Shown piece after piece: positions 1-9,542 of a stretch of DNA of 64,000 nucleotides. The notes beneath the pieces are model-generated. The model worked only from the letters and a program-made list of their open reading frames with translations, did not search any database and was not told where the DNA came from. A program made the position numbers and the translations under genes. Source of the DNA: JACCXG01 sp963836735 (GTDB lineage Bacteria > Acidobacteriota > Vicinamibacteria > Vicinamibacterales > 2-12-FULL-66-21). Location: positions 62,001 through 126,000 of the forward strand of contig CAWIKP010000020.1 of the NCBI GenBank assembly GCA_963836735.1, in the 5' to 3' direction. How positions within the stretch are numbered: position 1 is the stretch's first letter; each line of letters starts with the position of its first letter.

Positions 1-471
1 TTGCCGTCGGGCCCGGTGCCGGTCGCGAAGACGAGCTCGATTTCGCGGCCCTCGAACTTGGAGAGCGAGACGCGGATCGGGAACCATTTGCGGTCGCCTG
101 GGAAAGCGTACGGCTGCAGGTACTGCTCGAACAGCGGCGTGAACGTCCCGCCGTCGTTGATGCCCGCGGTGAGCTTCACGCCATCACCCTCGTTGTTCCA
201 GGCCTCGACCTGCATGCCGATCGACACCCACAGCCAGGCATGCCGCGGGACCGTCAGCCGCCACGTCAACCGGCTGGCCAGGACCGGCGCCACCGCGATC
301 GCGCGATGCGCTTCGCCGGCCAGCGTGTGATCCTCGATCACGAACGTCGCGGCATCGGGGAATTTCTGCGCGTCGTTGAACCGCTCGATCAGATCGATCC
401 GCTCTCCCGATCCGCCGGCAGGAGATCAACAGGACGCACCCCGCCAGCAGCACGGCCGCAGCGGAGCACAA
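1..471 (-). CDS. Partial lipoprotein-like hypothetical protein (C-terminus outside window)
   Basis: Read on the minus strand, a short hydrophobic N-terminus contains LLAGC, a good lipobox, and leads into about 135 residues that run off the window edge. The start is uncertain: a TTG at 471 or a GTG at 453 would give the hydrophobic leader. The leader and the body (beginning about AGGSGERIDLIERF) are in different frames, with a +1 break near 420. The body is rich in aromatic and charged residues (WRLTVPRHAWLWVSIGMQVE) and reads like an extracytoplasmic beta-rich domain. I do not recognise the family. It lies just downstream of smpB with the same orientation, about 30 bp away. Confidence 0.45.
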
Positions 472-500
472 TCCCAGAGGGGCCCGGAGGCCCTGCCGGG

Positions 501-983
501 TCAGCGGCGCCGCTCCTTCACGGCGGCGCGGGTTTCGCGATCGGTCTCCCGGCGCTTGATCGTCTCGCGCTTGTCGTGCGCTTTCTTGCCCTTGGCCAGC
601 GAGATCGCCACCTTCACGTGGCCGTTCTGGAAATACATCCGCGTCGGCACGAGAGTCATGCCCTTTTCGACCGTCTTGCCAATGAGCTTCCGGATCTCCG
701 CCCGGTGAAGCAGCAGCTTCCGCTTCCGCGTCGGCTCGTGATCCGAATAGCCGCGATGGCTGTACGGGTTGATGTGAACGTTGTAGATCCACACCTCACC
801 GGACTCGACCCGGGCGAAGCTGTCGCGCAGGTTGACGTTGCCTTCGCGAATCGATTTCACCTCGGTCCCGAGCAGCGCCACCCCCGCCTCGTAGGTCTCG
901 AGGATATGGTAGTCGTGAAACGCCTTGCGGTTCTCGGCGATGTTCTTCTGCGCTTCCTCGCGCGCGGTCTTGGTCTTAGCCAT
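501..983 (-). CDS. smpB: SsrA-binding protein SmpB
   Basis: 160 residues, the usual SmpB length. SmpB binds the tRNA-like part of tmRNA and delivers it to stalled ribosomes for trans-translation. Family hallmarks visible in the translation are the N-terminal KNIAENRKAFHDY stretch, ETYEAGVALLGTEVKSIREG, the INPYSHRGY segment, and the basic tail (KRRETDRETRAAVKERRR) expected to enter the mRNA channel. The ATG at 983 has a GGAG-type ribosome site about 9 nt upstream. The upstream pdxA reading frame ends at 976, overlapping this start by 8 bp. The frame is intact. Confidence 0.97.
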   Translation of the reverse strand: MAKTKTAREEAQKNIAENRKAFHDYHILETYEAGVALLGTEVKSIREGNVNLRDSFARVESGEVWIYNVHINPYSHRGYSDHEPTRKRKLLLHRAEIRKLIGKTVEKGMTLVPTRMYFQNGHVKVAISLAKGKKAHDKRETIKRRETDRETRAAVKERRR

Positions 984-1914
984 GGGCTTGGCTCCGGTGG
1001 CTTCCGCTACTTCCGTAGCTTCCGCCTTCAGGCGGAGAGCGACGGACCAGCCGCGCCGCCAGCCGGACCGCTTCGATCAGGCTCGACGGATCCGCCACGC
1101 CTCGCCTCGCGATGTCGAACGCCGTCCCATGATCGACCGACGTACGAACGATCGGCAGCCCGAGCGTGACGTTGACCGCGCGCCCGAACGCCGCCATCTT
1201 CACCGGGATCAGCCCCTGATCGTGATAGCAGGCCACGACCGCATCGAACTCCTGTTTCATCGCACGCAGAAAGATGGTGTCCGCTGGAAACGGCCCGTGC
1301 ACATCGACGCCGCGCGCCCGGCAGGCGTCGATGGCCGGCCGGATCACCTCGTCGTCTTCGATTCCAATCACGCCGTGCTCGCCGGCGTGGGGGTTCAGTC
1401 CGGCCACCGCCAGCTTCGGCGCGCGACAGCCCGAAGCGCGGCAGCTCCTCCGCCCCCAGCATGATGATGGTCTCGAGCCGATCGCGCGTGAGGGTCCTCG
1501 GGACGTCAGCGAGCGGGATGTGAACCGTCGCGAGGATCACGCGCAGCTCCTCGGCGTAGAACATCATCGCAAATCGCGACGCGCCCGTGAGGTGCGCCAG
1601 CAGTTCCGTGTGGCCACGCCACGGGATTCCGGCAGCGGCGAACGCTTCCTTGTTGATGGGTGCCGTCGCGATCGCGTCGACCCGGCCGGCCTGCGCATCG
1701 GCGACGGCCCGGACGATGGCGTCGTAGGCGCGCACTGTCCCGCCTCCGCCGAGACCGTCCCCGGAGCGAACCGCTCCAGCTCCGACTGAGAAGTCGGGCC
1801 GTAGAGCACCGGCTCGCAGACGGCGAGCACGTCGGGATGCGAAGCAGCCTTCAGCGCGATCTCCGGGCCGATGCCGGCCGGATCTCCCACGGTGACAGCG
1901 ACACGGGGTTTCAT
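976..1914 (-). CDS. pdxA: 4-hydroxythreonine-4-phosphate dehydrogenase PdxA (two frame breaks)
   Basis: PdxA makes the 3-amino-2-oxopropyl phosphate precursor in DXP-dependent vitamin B6 synthesis. The start at 1914 gives MKPRVAVTVGDPAGIGPEI, the canonical N-terminus (GDPAGIGPE motif). Further motifs are TAPINKEAF, GHTELLAHLTG, AGLNPHAGEHG and VACYHDQGLIPVK with its metal- and substrate-binding His/Asp residues, then DHGTAFDIA near the end. These lie in three frames, with breaks near 1740 and 1423. Repairing both gives a normal-length enzyme of about 310 residues. The last 16 or so codons run through a short palindrome (1021-1036) and end inside smpB's start, so the original stop may have been earlier. 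Confidence 0.9.
1021..1036. repeat. REP-like palindrome at the pdxA 3' end
   Basis: TCCGCC-TTCA-GGCGGA is a perfect 6-bp stem with a 4-nt loop. It is preceded by the related half-sites GTGGCTTCCG and GTAGCTTCCG. The same core (TTCCGCC..GGCGGAA) recurs at 20703-20816, and a CCGGCTAAAGCCGG variant occurs inside a coding region at 7433-7452. It has no T-tract, so a terminator is unlikely. It contributes the odd SPPEGGSYGSSGS tail to the PdxA reading frame. Confidence 0.6.
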
Positions 1915-1923
1915 TGACGCGGC

Positions 1924-2030
1924 CAACTCCCAACTCCAACTCCCAACTCCAAGATCCCAGGAAGTCGCTCGAGGGCTTCCCGGCTCAACTGTCACTTTCC
2001 TTGGGAGTTGGAAGTTGGAATTGGGAGTTG
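1924..2030. repeat. Inverted period-7 repeat element 1
   Basis: The left arm (1924-1964) is a degenerate tandem array of 7-mers (CAACTCC, AACTCCC, AACTCCA). The right arm (1995-2030) is its reverse complement (TTGGGAG, TTGGAAG). The spacer is about 30 nt and contains CTCGAGGGCTTCCCGG, similar to the spacer of the element at 31871-32026. It fills almost the whole gap between the ricT stop and the pdxA start. Transcribed, it could fold into a long hairpin. Confidence 0.8.
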
Positions 2031-2035
2031 ATCCG

Positions 2036-2859
2036 TCACTTGCACTTGCCACACCCCCCCGATCCACATTTCCCACTCCGGCACCCTCCCCCGGGCCCGG
2101 TCGGATTGCTGCACGACCCGCAGCCGCCTTCGTCGCCGCAGCCGCCGTGCACGACGCCTTTGGCGTTCGGGAGCTCGTAGCGCAGGCAGCACTTCAGCCG
2201 GCCGCACATGCCCGACAGCCTCGAGGGGTTGAGGCTCAGGTTCTGCTGCTTGGCCATCTTGATCGAGACCGGCTCGAACGACTGGAGCCACGTCGTGCAG
2301 CAGAGCGGCCGGCCGCACGAGCCGTAGCCCCCGAGCATGCGGGCCTCGTCGCGGACGCCGATCTGGCGCATTTCGATGCGAGTCCGGAAGTGCGCGGCCA
2401 GATCGCGCACCAGCTCCCGGAAGTCCACGCGCCCTTCGGCGGTGTAGTAGAAGATCAGGCGCGAGCCGTCGAACAGCTGCTCGACCCGCGTCAGCTTCAT
2501 CTCCAGCCCGCGCTCACGGATCTTCAGCAGGCAGATCCGATGGGCCTCCTGCTCCCGCTGTTCGTGCTTGAGCCGCGCGACCACGTCGTCGCGGCGTCGC
2601 GCGCCGGACGAGCCGGGCCGGCGACTCTTCCGGCGGCGTGCGGCGCACGGCGAGCGCCGGAATGCCGCGGGTGATGGTGGCCATCGCGGTGCCGTCGCTG
2701 GTCTCGACGATGACCTGCTCCGCCGTGTGCGGCGGGCGGCGAGGGCGACGGCGGGGAACCGGTGCCGTCGAGATCGAACTCCGGTAAGAGAAAACTGTAG
2801 GTCCGGCCCGCGGGCGTGAACTTGGCGCTGACGAATGGACGTGACGGACCGGAGCTCAT
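2036..2859 (-). CDS. ricT: RicT/YaaT-type PSP1-domain protein (two frame breaks)
   Basis: Begins MSSGPSRPFVSAKFTPAGRTYSF. The PSP1 signature follows: VIVETSDGTAMATITRG, then DDVVARLKHEQREQEAH, RVEQLFDGSRLIFYYTAEGR, MCGRLKCCLRYE, and several CC/CGRPLCC cysteines. Breaks near 2745 and 2595 split it over three frames. In Bacillus subtilis RicT is part of the Y-complex (RicA/F/T), which promotes RNase Y-dependent RNA processing and carries Fe-S clusters; the role in Acidobacteria is not established. The C-terminal ~35 residues are unusual, being almost only Gly, Ser and Cys in repeated GGC/SGKC motifs. It sits directly downstream of holB (9-bp gap), a neighbourhood shared with many bacteria. Confidence 0.88.
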
Positions 2860-2868
2860 CGCTCGCAC

Positions 2869-3874
2869 CTACACCTGAAACGCCAGCCAGTCCGCGACGA
2901 TCTTCGGACTGGCGTTGCGATCGAGCGCCTCCAGCGCCTTTTCGACCGCGGAAAAGGCGCGAACCGCGCGATCGCCCTCGAACGCCGGCAGCAGGCGCTG
3001 CAGCTTCGGCTTCAAATCGCCATGCGCGAGCGCCCGGTCTCCGGCATGCGCCTGCAGCAGGCCGAGGTCCCTCAATACCGAGGACACCAGTCGCAGGCGG
3101 CGCCCCAGCTCGTCGCGATCCACCTTGTCACGTCCGAGCGCCCGGGCCGCGGCCAGACGCTGCATCGGGTTCGACGCCTGTGCCACGGTGCCCAGCATCG
3201 ACACGGCGGCGTCCCGGGCCTCAACGTAGGCCTCGGTGTCTCCTTCGAGCGCGCGTGCCAGGCTGCCCTCCGCCAGGGCCGCGGCCGCATGCGCGTCGTT
3301 CTCGGCGAAGCCGTGATCCCGCATCAACAGCTGCGCAATGTCGCCGGGGCTGACCGGTCCGAAGCGGACCCGCTGGCAGCGCGATCTGACGGTCGGCAGC
3401 AACAGATCCGGCCGCGACGTCACCAGCACGAACGTCGAAGCCGCGGGCGGCTCTTCGAGCGTCTTCAGCAGCGCGTTCTGCGCCGACGCCTCCATCGCGT
3501 CCGCGTCGTCGACGATCACGACGCGCCGCCGTCCTTCGAACGGCCGGTAGGCGCTGCGCTCGATTGCGGCGCGCGCCTGATCGACCTTGATCGACCCGGT
3601 CTCGCCCGGCTCGATCATCAGAACATCGGCATGTACCCCGCGGGCGATTCGCCGGCAGACGGTGCAGTGGCCGCAGGCGTCGGGTGCGCGACTCGTCATC
3701 TCCGGGGGCGGGGCTCAGGCAATTGAACAGCTGCGCGAGCGAAATCGCCGCGAGCCGCTTCCCGACACCGTCGGGTCCTGCGAAGATGAGGCTGGGTGGG
3801 AGGGATCCACGGACGGCCGCGCGCGCCGTCAGATCGAGGACACGGCGATGCCCGGCAAGGTCGCGGAACGGCAT
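2869..3874 (-). CDS. holB: DNA polymerase III delta' subunit HolB (one frame break)
   Basis: Clamp-loader AAA+ subunit. The N-terminus MPFRDLAGHRRVLDL is followed by Walker A (GPDGVGKRLAA, about residues 33-43), a Cys-rich zinc-binding stretch (CGHCTVC), Walker B-like VVIVDDADAM, and the arginine-finger region TVRSRCQRV (SRC motif). The C-terminal collar helices are consistent. Extra sequence in a C5 run near 3705 moves the frame by +1; removing one C gives a continuous ~335-residue protein. It follows the PBP1A gene on the same strand and precedes ricT. Confidence 0.92.
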
Positions 3875-3895
3875 GGTGGGATTCGAGGCATCGTA

Positions 3896-6359
3896 TCACC
3901 GGCCACCGGATTTTCTTCTTCCGCTCCTCCTCCTTCTTCTGTTCCTGCTTTCGCCGCTCCTCTTCTTTCTTGCGGTCTTCGTCGCTCTTGTCGCCACCGC
4001 CACCGAAGACGCGCGACCAGAACCCGCGTTTCTTGGGAGGTGCGGCTTCCTCCCCTGGCGCAGGGCGTCGTCGTGCCCGCAGCCGGTGGCGCCGCCGCGG
4101 CGGGCTGCGCCGCCGCTGCTCGCCGGCGGTGCCGGCGCCGGAAGCCCGCTCGCGCCGACCGGCAGCGGCGGCGGTCCGGAATCCTTGCCGAACACTCCGG
4201 CGATCGCATCCATGAACGAGCGCGGCTCGTGCAGCGGGCAGACGGTGGTCGGCTGCGTGCCTTTGACGAAGTACTCGGTATAGATCATCGAGCGGGTCTC
4301 GATGGTTCCGTCGCGGTTGATCACCTCGACGTGATCGCAGCCGCCGTTCGGCAGCTTGCCCGAGATCCGGCAGACGTTGGCGGTCGTGACCGACGCCGGC
4401 CTGGTCGAGCCACTCCGGCTTGTCGTCGCGGGTCGCGACCTTCATGAAGCTCCCCCACAGCGGCACCGCGATCTCACCCGCGTAGCCGTTGCGGATGATC
4501 GTCTTCGGCTGATCGAAGCCGATCCATACGCCGGTGACGAGCTTCGGCGTGAAGCCGACGAACCACGCGTCGACATAATCGTTGGTCGTGCCGGTTTTGC
4601 CCGCCGCGGGCAACATGAAGCCGCTCTGCCTCGCGCGGTACGCGGTGCCGGCATTGATCACGTCCTGCAGCATGCTGGCCATCAGGAAAGCGGTCGCCTC
4701 GCTCACGGCACGATCGGCTTTCCCCGGATCGTTGAACAACACTTTGCCGTCGCTGTCTTCGACCTTCCGGATAAGGACCGGCCGCCGCACAATCCCGCCA
4801 TTCGCAAAGGCGCCGTAAGCGGCGGTCAGTTGGCTCAGCGTCACATCGCCGGCGCCAAGCGCCAGTGAGGGCACGCTCGGCGGCGTCCCTACGTTGAGCT
4901 TTTGCGCGTAGTCGACGGCCTTGCTGATGCCGACGGTATTCAGCAGCTGCACCGCCGCCCGATTGCTCGATGTCCGCAGCGCCGTGCGGAGGGTCATCGA
5001 GTCCGCATCGCTGTGCTCGTCCTCGGGGACCCATTCACCCTGTGCGGTGAGGATGGGATCGTTGAGCTGGCTGATGACCGAAGCCGGCGACTGGCCCGAC
5101 TCGATGGCTGCCGCGAACACGAACGGCTTGAACGCCGAGCCTGCCTGACGCTTCGCCTGAATCGCACGATTGAAACGGCTCTCGTCGAAATCGCGGCCGC
5201 CGACCAGCGCGCGGACGTAGCCGTTCGAGGGATCGATCGCAACCAGCGCGCCCTGCAGGTAGTCCGGCGCCTCGCCTTCCTTGACCCTGGCGACCTTGGC
5301 TCGCGGCGGGTGCGGAAAGCCCTTCCGGCTCTCGATGTCCTGCAGGCTCTTCTCGACGAGCGTTTCGGCCGAGCGCTGCAGATCGATGTCGATCGTCGTG
5401 TAGACCTTCAAGCCTCCCTGCGACACCCGAGGCCACCCGAACTTCTCGACCAGCTCCCGCCGCACGGCCTCCTTGAAATACAGGCCGAAGCTCTCGCTGA
5501 CTTCGAGGGCGTTGACGAGCTTGACGGGCGCCGTGCGCGCCTGCTCGGCCGTTTTCGCATCGATCGCGCCCGACGACACCATCGTCTGCAGCACGACGGC
5601 CCGCCGCGCGAGCGCTCGATCCAGGTTGCCCGTCGGCGCGTACGCCGAAGGCGACTGAATCAACCCGGCGAGCAGCGCGCCCTCGTCGATCGTCAGATCT
5701 GACGCGCTCTTCCCCAGATATCCCCGCGCAGCCGCCTCCACGCCATAGAGGCCGTCCCCCAAATACACCTTGTTCAGGTACATCTCGAGGATCTCGTTCT
5801 TCTGAAATTCGCCCTCGATGTAGCTCGCGACGATGATTTCTTTCAGTTTCCGGCGATAGGTCTTATCCCGGGTCAGAAAGCTCTGCCGGGCGAGCTGCTG
5901 GGTGATCGTGCTGCCTCCCTCTGCCCGCCTGCCCGCCTCGATGTTGCGGAGCACGGCGCCGGCGACGCGAATGGCATCGACACCACTGTGGTCGTAGAAA
6001 CGCTGGTCTTCGACCGACAGGACCGCCTTGATGAAGTTCGGCGACATCTTCGCCAGCGGGATCTCGATCCGCTGCTCTTTGAAGATTGTGAAGGCGTGCC
6101 TGTCGTGGGCGTCGAAGAGCGTCGTGGATTGGGCCATGTCCCCCAAACCACTGATGGCATCGCGTCTGGGCAGGCCGACGGTGATGTCGTAGCTGAACCA
6201 TGCCGCGGCACCGGCGGTGAAAAATGACACGACCGCAAGAGCTGCGATCAAAGACGTCAGCAGGATCGGGCGGTCGGCGAGGATTTTCCGATTTCCCCGC
6301 AGGAAGGCTGGAAGCTGCACGCCACGAAGGACGCAAGATGCGCGCCGCCAGAGGGTCAT
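3896..6359 (-). CDS. Class A penicillin-binding protein (PBP1A-like transglycosylase/transpeptidase)
   Basis: Bifunctional peptidoglycan synthase. It has one transmembrane helix (residues ~31-56), then a GT51 glycosyltransferase with EDQRFYDHSG (catalytic Glu117) and GGSTITQQLARQ (148-159). The transpeptidase follows with GSAFKPF (nucleophile Ser408, Lys411), SSN (464-466) and KTGTTNDYVDAWFVGF (KTG 588-590). The main frame is open to about 4385, where one extra base intervenes. The next segment (EWLD-RPASVTTANVCRISGKL, then MIYTEYFVKGTQPTTVC) is in the next frame, and a second break near 4100 restores the first frame for a Lys/Glu-rich coiled tail (PKKRGFWSRVFGGGGDK, KKEEERRKQEQKKEEER). The true stop is uncertain; TGA at 3896 is the best candidate before holB. 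Confidence 0.93.
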
Positions 6360-6394
6360 GAGAGAATTACCGTTTTCTTCGGAGTGATTTGCGC

Positions 6395-9300
6395 ATGACC
6401 AGACGAATCCTGTCGCTGGCCGCGGCCGCTGCGGTGGCCTGGGTGGCCCTGCCGCTGGCCCAGGAACCCGCCGGGCTCACCGCTAACAGCCTGAAAGGGC
6501 TCGAGTTCCGCAGCATCGGGCCAACGCTGACAACGGGCCGTATCCAGGATATCGAAATCGACCCACGCAACCTCAGTGTGTGGTACATCGCAAGCGCTTT
6601 CGGGGGCCTGTGGAAAACCGAGAACCGCGGTATCACTTTTTCCGCCGATCTTCGACAGCGGCGCCGCCTTTACCCTCTGTTGCGTCGTCGTGGATCCCCG
6701 CGACAGCAATATCGTATGGCTGGGGACCGGTGAAAACACCAGCCAGCGCAGCGCCCATTTCGGGGACGGCCTCTACAAGTCGACCGACGCCGGCAAGACG
6801 TGGAAGCGCGTCGGGCTCGAAACCTCGGAACATATCGGGAAGATTCTGATCGATCCTCGGAAGTCGGACGTCGTGTACGTCGCGGCCCAGGGGCCGCTGT
6901 TCGCCCCGGGCGGCGAACGCGGCCTCTACAGGACGACTGACGGCGGCAAGACCTGGGCGCCGATCCTGACGGTCAGCGCCGACACCGGCATCAGCGACAT
7001 CATCTTCGATCCGAAGAACCCCGACGTCATCTACGCCTCGGCGTATCAGCGCCGTCGCGCCGTTGGCCAGATGATCGGCGGCGGACCGGAAGGCGGCATC
7101 TACAAGACGACGAACGCCGGCAAGTCGTGGACGCGGCTGACGCGGGGCCTTCCCACCGGCGACATCGGACGAGCCGGCCTGGCGATCGATCCCCGCAAAG
7201 GCTCGACCGTCTTCGCGCTGGTCGACGCGAAGCGCCCCGAGTCCGGCTTCTTCCGGTCGGACGACGCCGGCAGCTCCTGGACGCGGATCGGACGGATGAC
7301 GCCCACCGCGGGCCGGAGCGGATTCGGCCGTGGCGGAGCCAGCACGCCGCCCCCGGAACCGTGCAAGCCGCTCGGCTCCGCGAACCGCACGACCGCTCCG
7401 GAACCCGCGGAACGCCGAAATCCGGGGACAGCCTTCCGGCTAAAGCCGGAAGCCGAGACGACGATCTATCCACAGAGCTCCGAGCCTGACGATGACGACC
7501 AGGAGCCACCGGGCGCCGGCCGTCAGGGCGGAGCCGCCCAGCCGGCCGACGACTGCTACCGCGGCGGCGGCGCGCAGTATTACCACGAGCTCTACGCCGA
7601 TCCGTACCGGCCCGACACGCTCTGGTCGATCAACGTCAACCTCGAGCGCAGTACCGACGGCGGAAAGACCTGGCACCAGACGAACATCGAGAGCACCGGC
7701 GTACACGTCGACCATCACGCGCTCGAATTCGATCCGGCCGATCGCAATCACCTCCTGCTCGGCAACGACGGTGGCTTGTACGAGTCCTACGACGAGGGGA
7801 AAACGTGGCGGTTCTTCGCGAACCTGGCGATCACGCAGTTCTATCGCGTGTCGACCGACAACGCGAAGCCCTTCTACAACGTCTGCGGCGGAACACAGGA
7901 CAACTTTTCTTTCTGCGGTCCCTCACGTTCCCTGAGCCGTCTCGGCGTCCGCACCAGCGACTGGTACATCGTCAACGGCGGCGACGGTTTCCAGTCGAGA
8001 AACGATCCCGAGAATCCCAACATCGTGTACGCGTCCTCACAGAACGGCGGGATCGTGAGGCTCGATCTGCGGACGGGCGTGTCGCGATCGATCAGGCCGC
8101 CGCAGGCGGGCAGCGGTCGCGGCGGCGGCGGCGACGACGAGATGCCAGGGGCGCCGCAGGGCGCGGCCGCGGCAGCCGCCCCGCAAGCTCCACAGCAGCA
8201 GCCGCAGCAACAACAGCAGCAGCAACAACAGCAGCAACAACAGCAGCAACAGCAGCAGCAGGGCCGCGGCGGACGTCAGGGCGGCCCCGGCGGTGGTCCA
8301 GCCGACCGCGTGAACTGGGATGCGCCGTACATCATCAGCCCGCACAACCCGCGGCGGCTCTACTGGGCGAGCAATCACGTCTATCGCACCGACGACCGCG
8401 GTGACTCGTGGACCCGGATCAGCCCTGACCTCTCGCGCAGTCTCGATGCGTTTGCCATTCCGATCATGGGAAAGGTGTGGCCGCGGGACTCGGTGGCGCT
8501 GAACACGTCGACCACCCCGCTCAGCAATGTCGTGAGCCTCGACGAGTCGCCGCTGCTCGAAGGCCTGCTCTACGCCGGGACTGACGATGGGCTCCTTCAG
8601 ATCACCGACGACGGCGGGAAGAACTGGAGGAAGGTCGAAGACTTCCCCGGCGTGCCGAAGTGGACGTACGTGAGCGACGTGTTCGCCTCGCCGCGCGATG
8701 TGGATACGGTGTTCGTCACCTTGAACAACTGGCAGCGCGGCGACTACAGGCCCTACGTGGTCCGGAGCACCGACCGCGGGCGCACGTGGACCAACATCAC
8801 CGGCAACCTTCCCGACAAGCACAACGCGTGGACGATCGTGCAGGATCACGTGAACGGCAACCTGCTGTTCGCCGGCACCGAGTTCGCGGTGTTCGTCAGC
8901 GTCGACGGTGGGCGGCAGTGGACGCCGCTCGTCGGCGGCATGCCGCCGATTCAGGTTCGGGACATGACAGTGCAGAGGCGCGAGACGGATCTCGTGCTCG
9001 CGACGTTCGGCCGTGGCTTCTACGTCCTCGACGACTACAGCGTGCTCCGCGAGATCACGCCGGCCGCGCTCGCCGAAGACGTCCGGCTCTTTCCGCTGCG
9101 CGATGCCTACCTGTTCAACCCGCTCGGCCTCTCACCCGCCGGATCGGCTGGACTGAGCCCGTTGTCGGGTCTCTGGGCGGCGCCGAATCCACCCTTCGGG
9201 GCCGTGTTCACCTACAACGTCAAGGAAACGCTGCCTGCTGACGCGACGCTGGTCCTGACGATCACCGACGATACCGGCCGCCAGATCCGGCGAATGGACG

Positions 9301-9542
9301 TGGCGAAGACAGCCGGACTGCGCCGGGTCGCGTGGAATCTGCGCGGCGAAGCGCCGCCGGCGCCGGCCGGCGGACGCGGCGCGGCCGGCGGCGGAGGCCA
9401 GGGCGGCGGCCGGGGTGGTCCGCCGCAGGGTGCACTGGTCGCCCCCGGGACCTATCGCGCCACGCTCGGCCGGAGGGTTGGCGAAGAGGTGACCGCCATT
9501 GGCGGGACGCAGACGTTTCGGGTCGTGCAGATACCGCAGTGA
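6395..9542 (+). CDS. Secreted Asp-box (BNR/sortilin-like) propeller protein 1
   Basis: The ATG at 6395 has GGAG about 10 nt upstream and a signal peptide (MTRRILSLAAAAAVAWVALPLAQ). The mature part has at least ten Asp-box motifs (S/T-x-D-x-G-x-x-W), such as STDAGKTWKRV, TTDGGKTWAPI, TDDRGDSWTRI and STDRGRTWTNI, so a multi-bladed beta-propeller of the VPS10/sortilin-like type is expected. A C-terminal beta domain (LVLTITDDTGRQIRRM) follows. An extra T in a T5 run near 6640 breaks the frame; removing it restores GITFPPIFDSG. Family members are common in Acidobacteria and Gemmatimonadota and are often labelled glycosyl hydrolases without proof. Odd inserts are a REP-like palindrome read in frame (7433-7452) and a 19-residue poly-Gln run (8205-8261). 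Confidence 0.88.
7433..7452. repeat. REP-like palindrome inside the propeller coding sequence
   Basis: CTTCCGGCTAAAGCCGGAAG is a perfect 10-bp inverted repeat within the open frame of propeller protein 1, encoding FRLKPEA. It lies in a linker between Asp-box blades (after TPPPEPCKPLG and before DDDDQEPP), where an insertion would be tolerated. Its layout matches the TTCCGCC..GGCGGAA palindromes at 1021 and 20803. Confidence 0.6.
8193..8261 (+). repeat. CAG/CAA tract encoding poly-glutamine
   Basis: A mixed CAG/CAA array encodes QQQ-P and then 19 consecutive Gln. It sits in a low-complexity linker flanked by Ala/Pro-rich (AAAAAPQAP) and Gly/Arg-rich (GRGGRQGGPGGG) segments between propeller halves. 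The interruption of CAG by CAA would lower slippage compared with a pure repeat. Confidence 0.9.

Noticed and set aside
1924..2030. Period-7 elements as simple rho-independent terminators
   Set aside because: Most lack a T-tract after the stem, some lie between divergent or same-strand genes, and the arms are far longer than a terminator stem needs.
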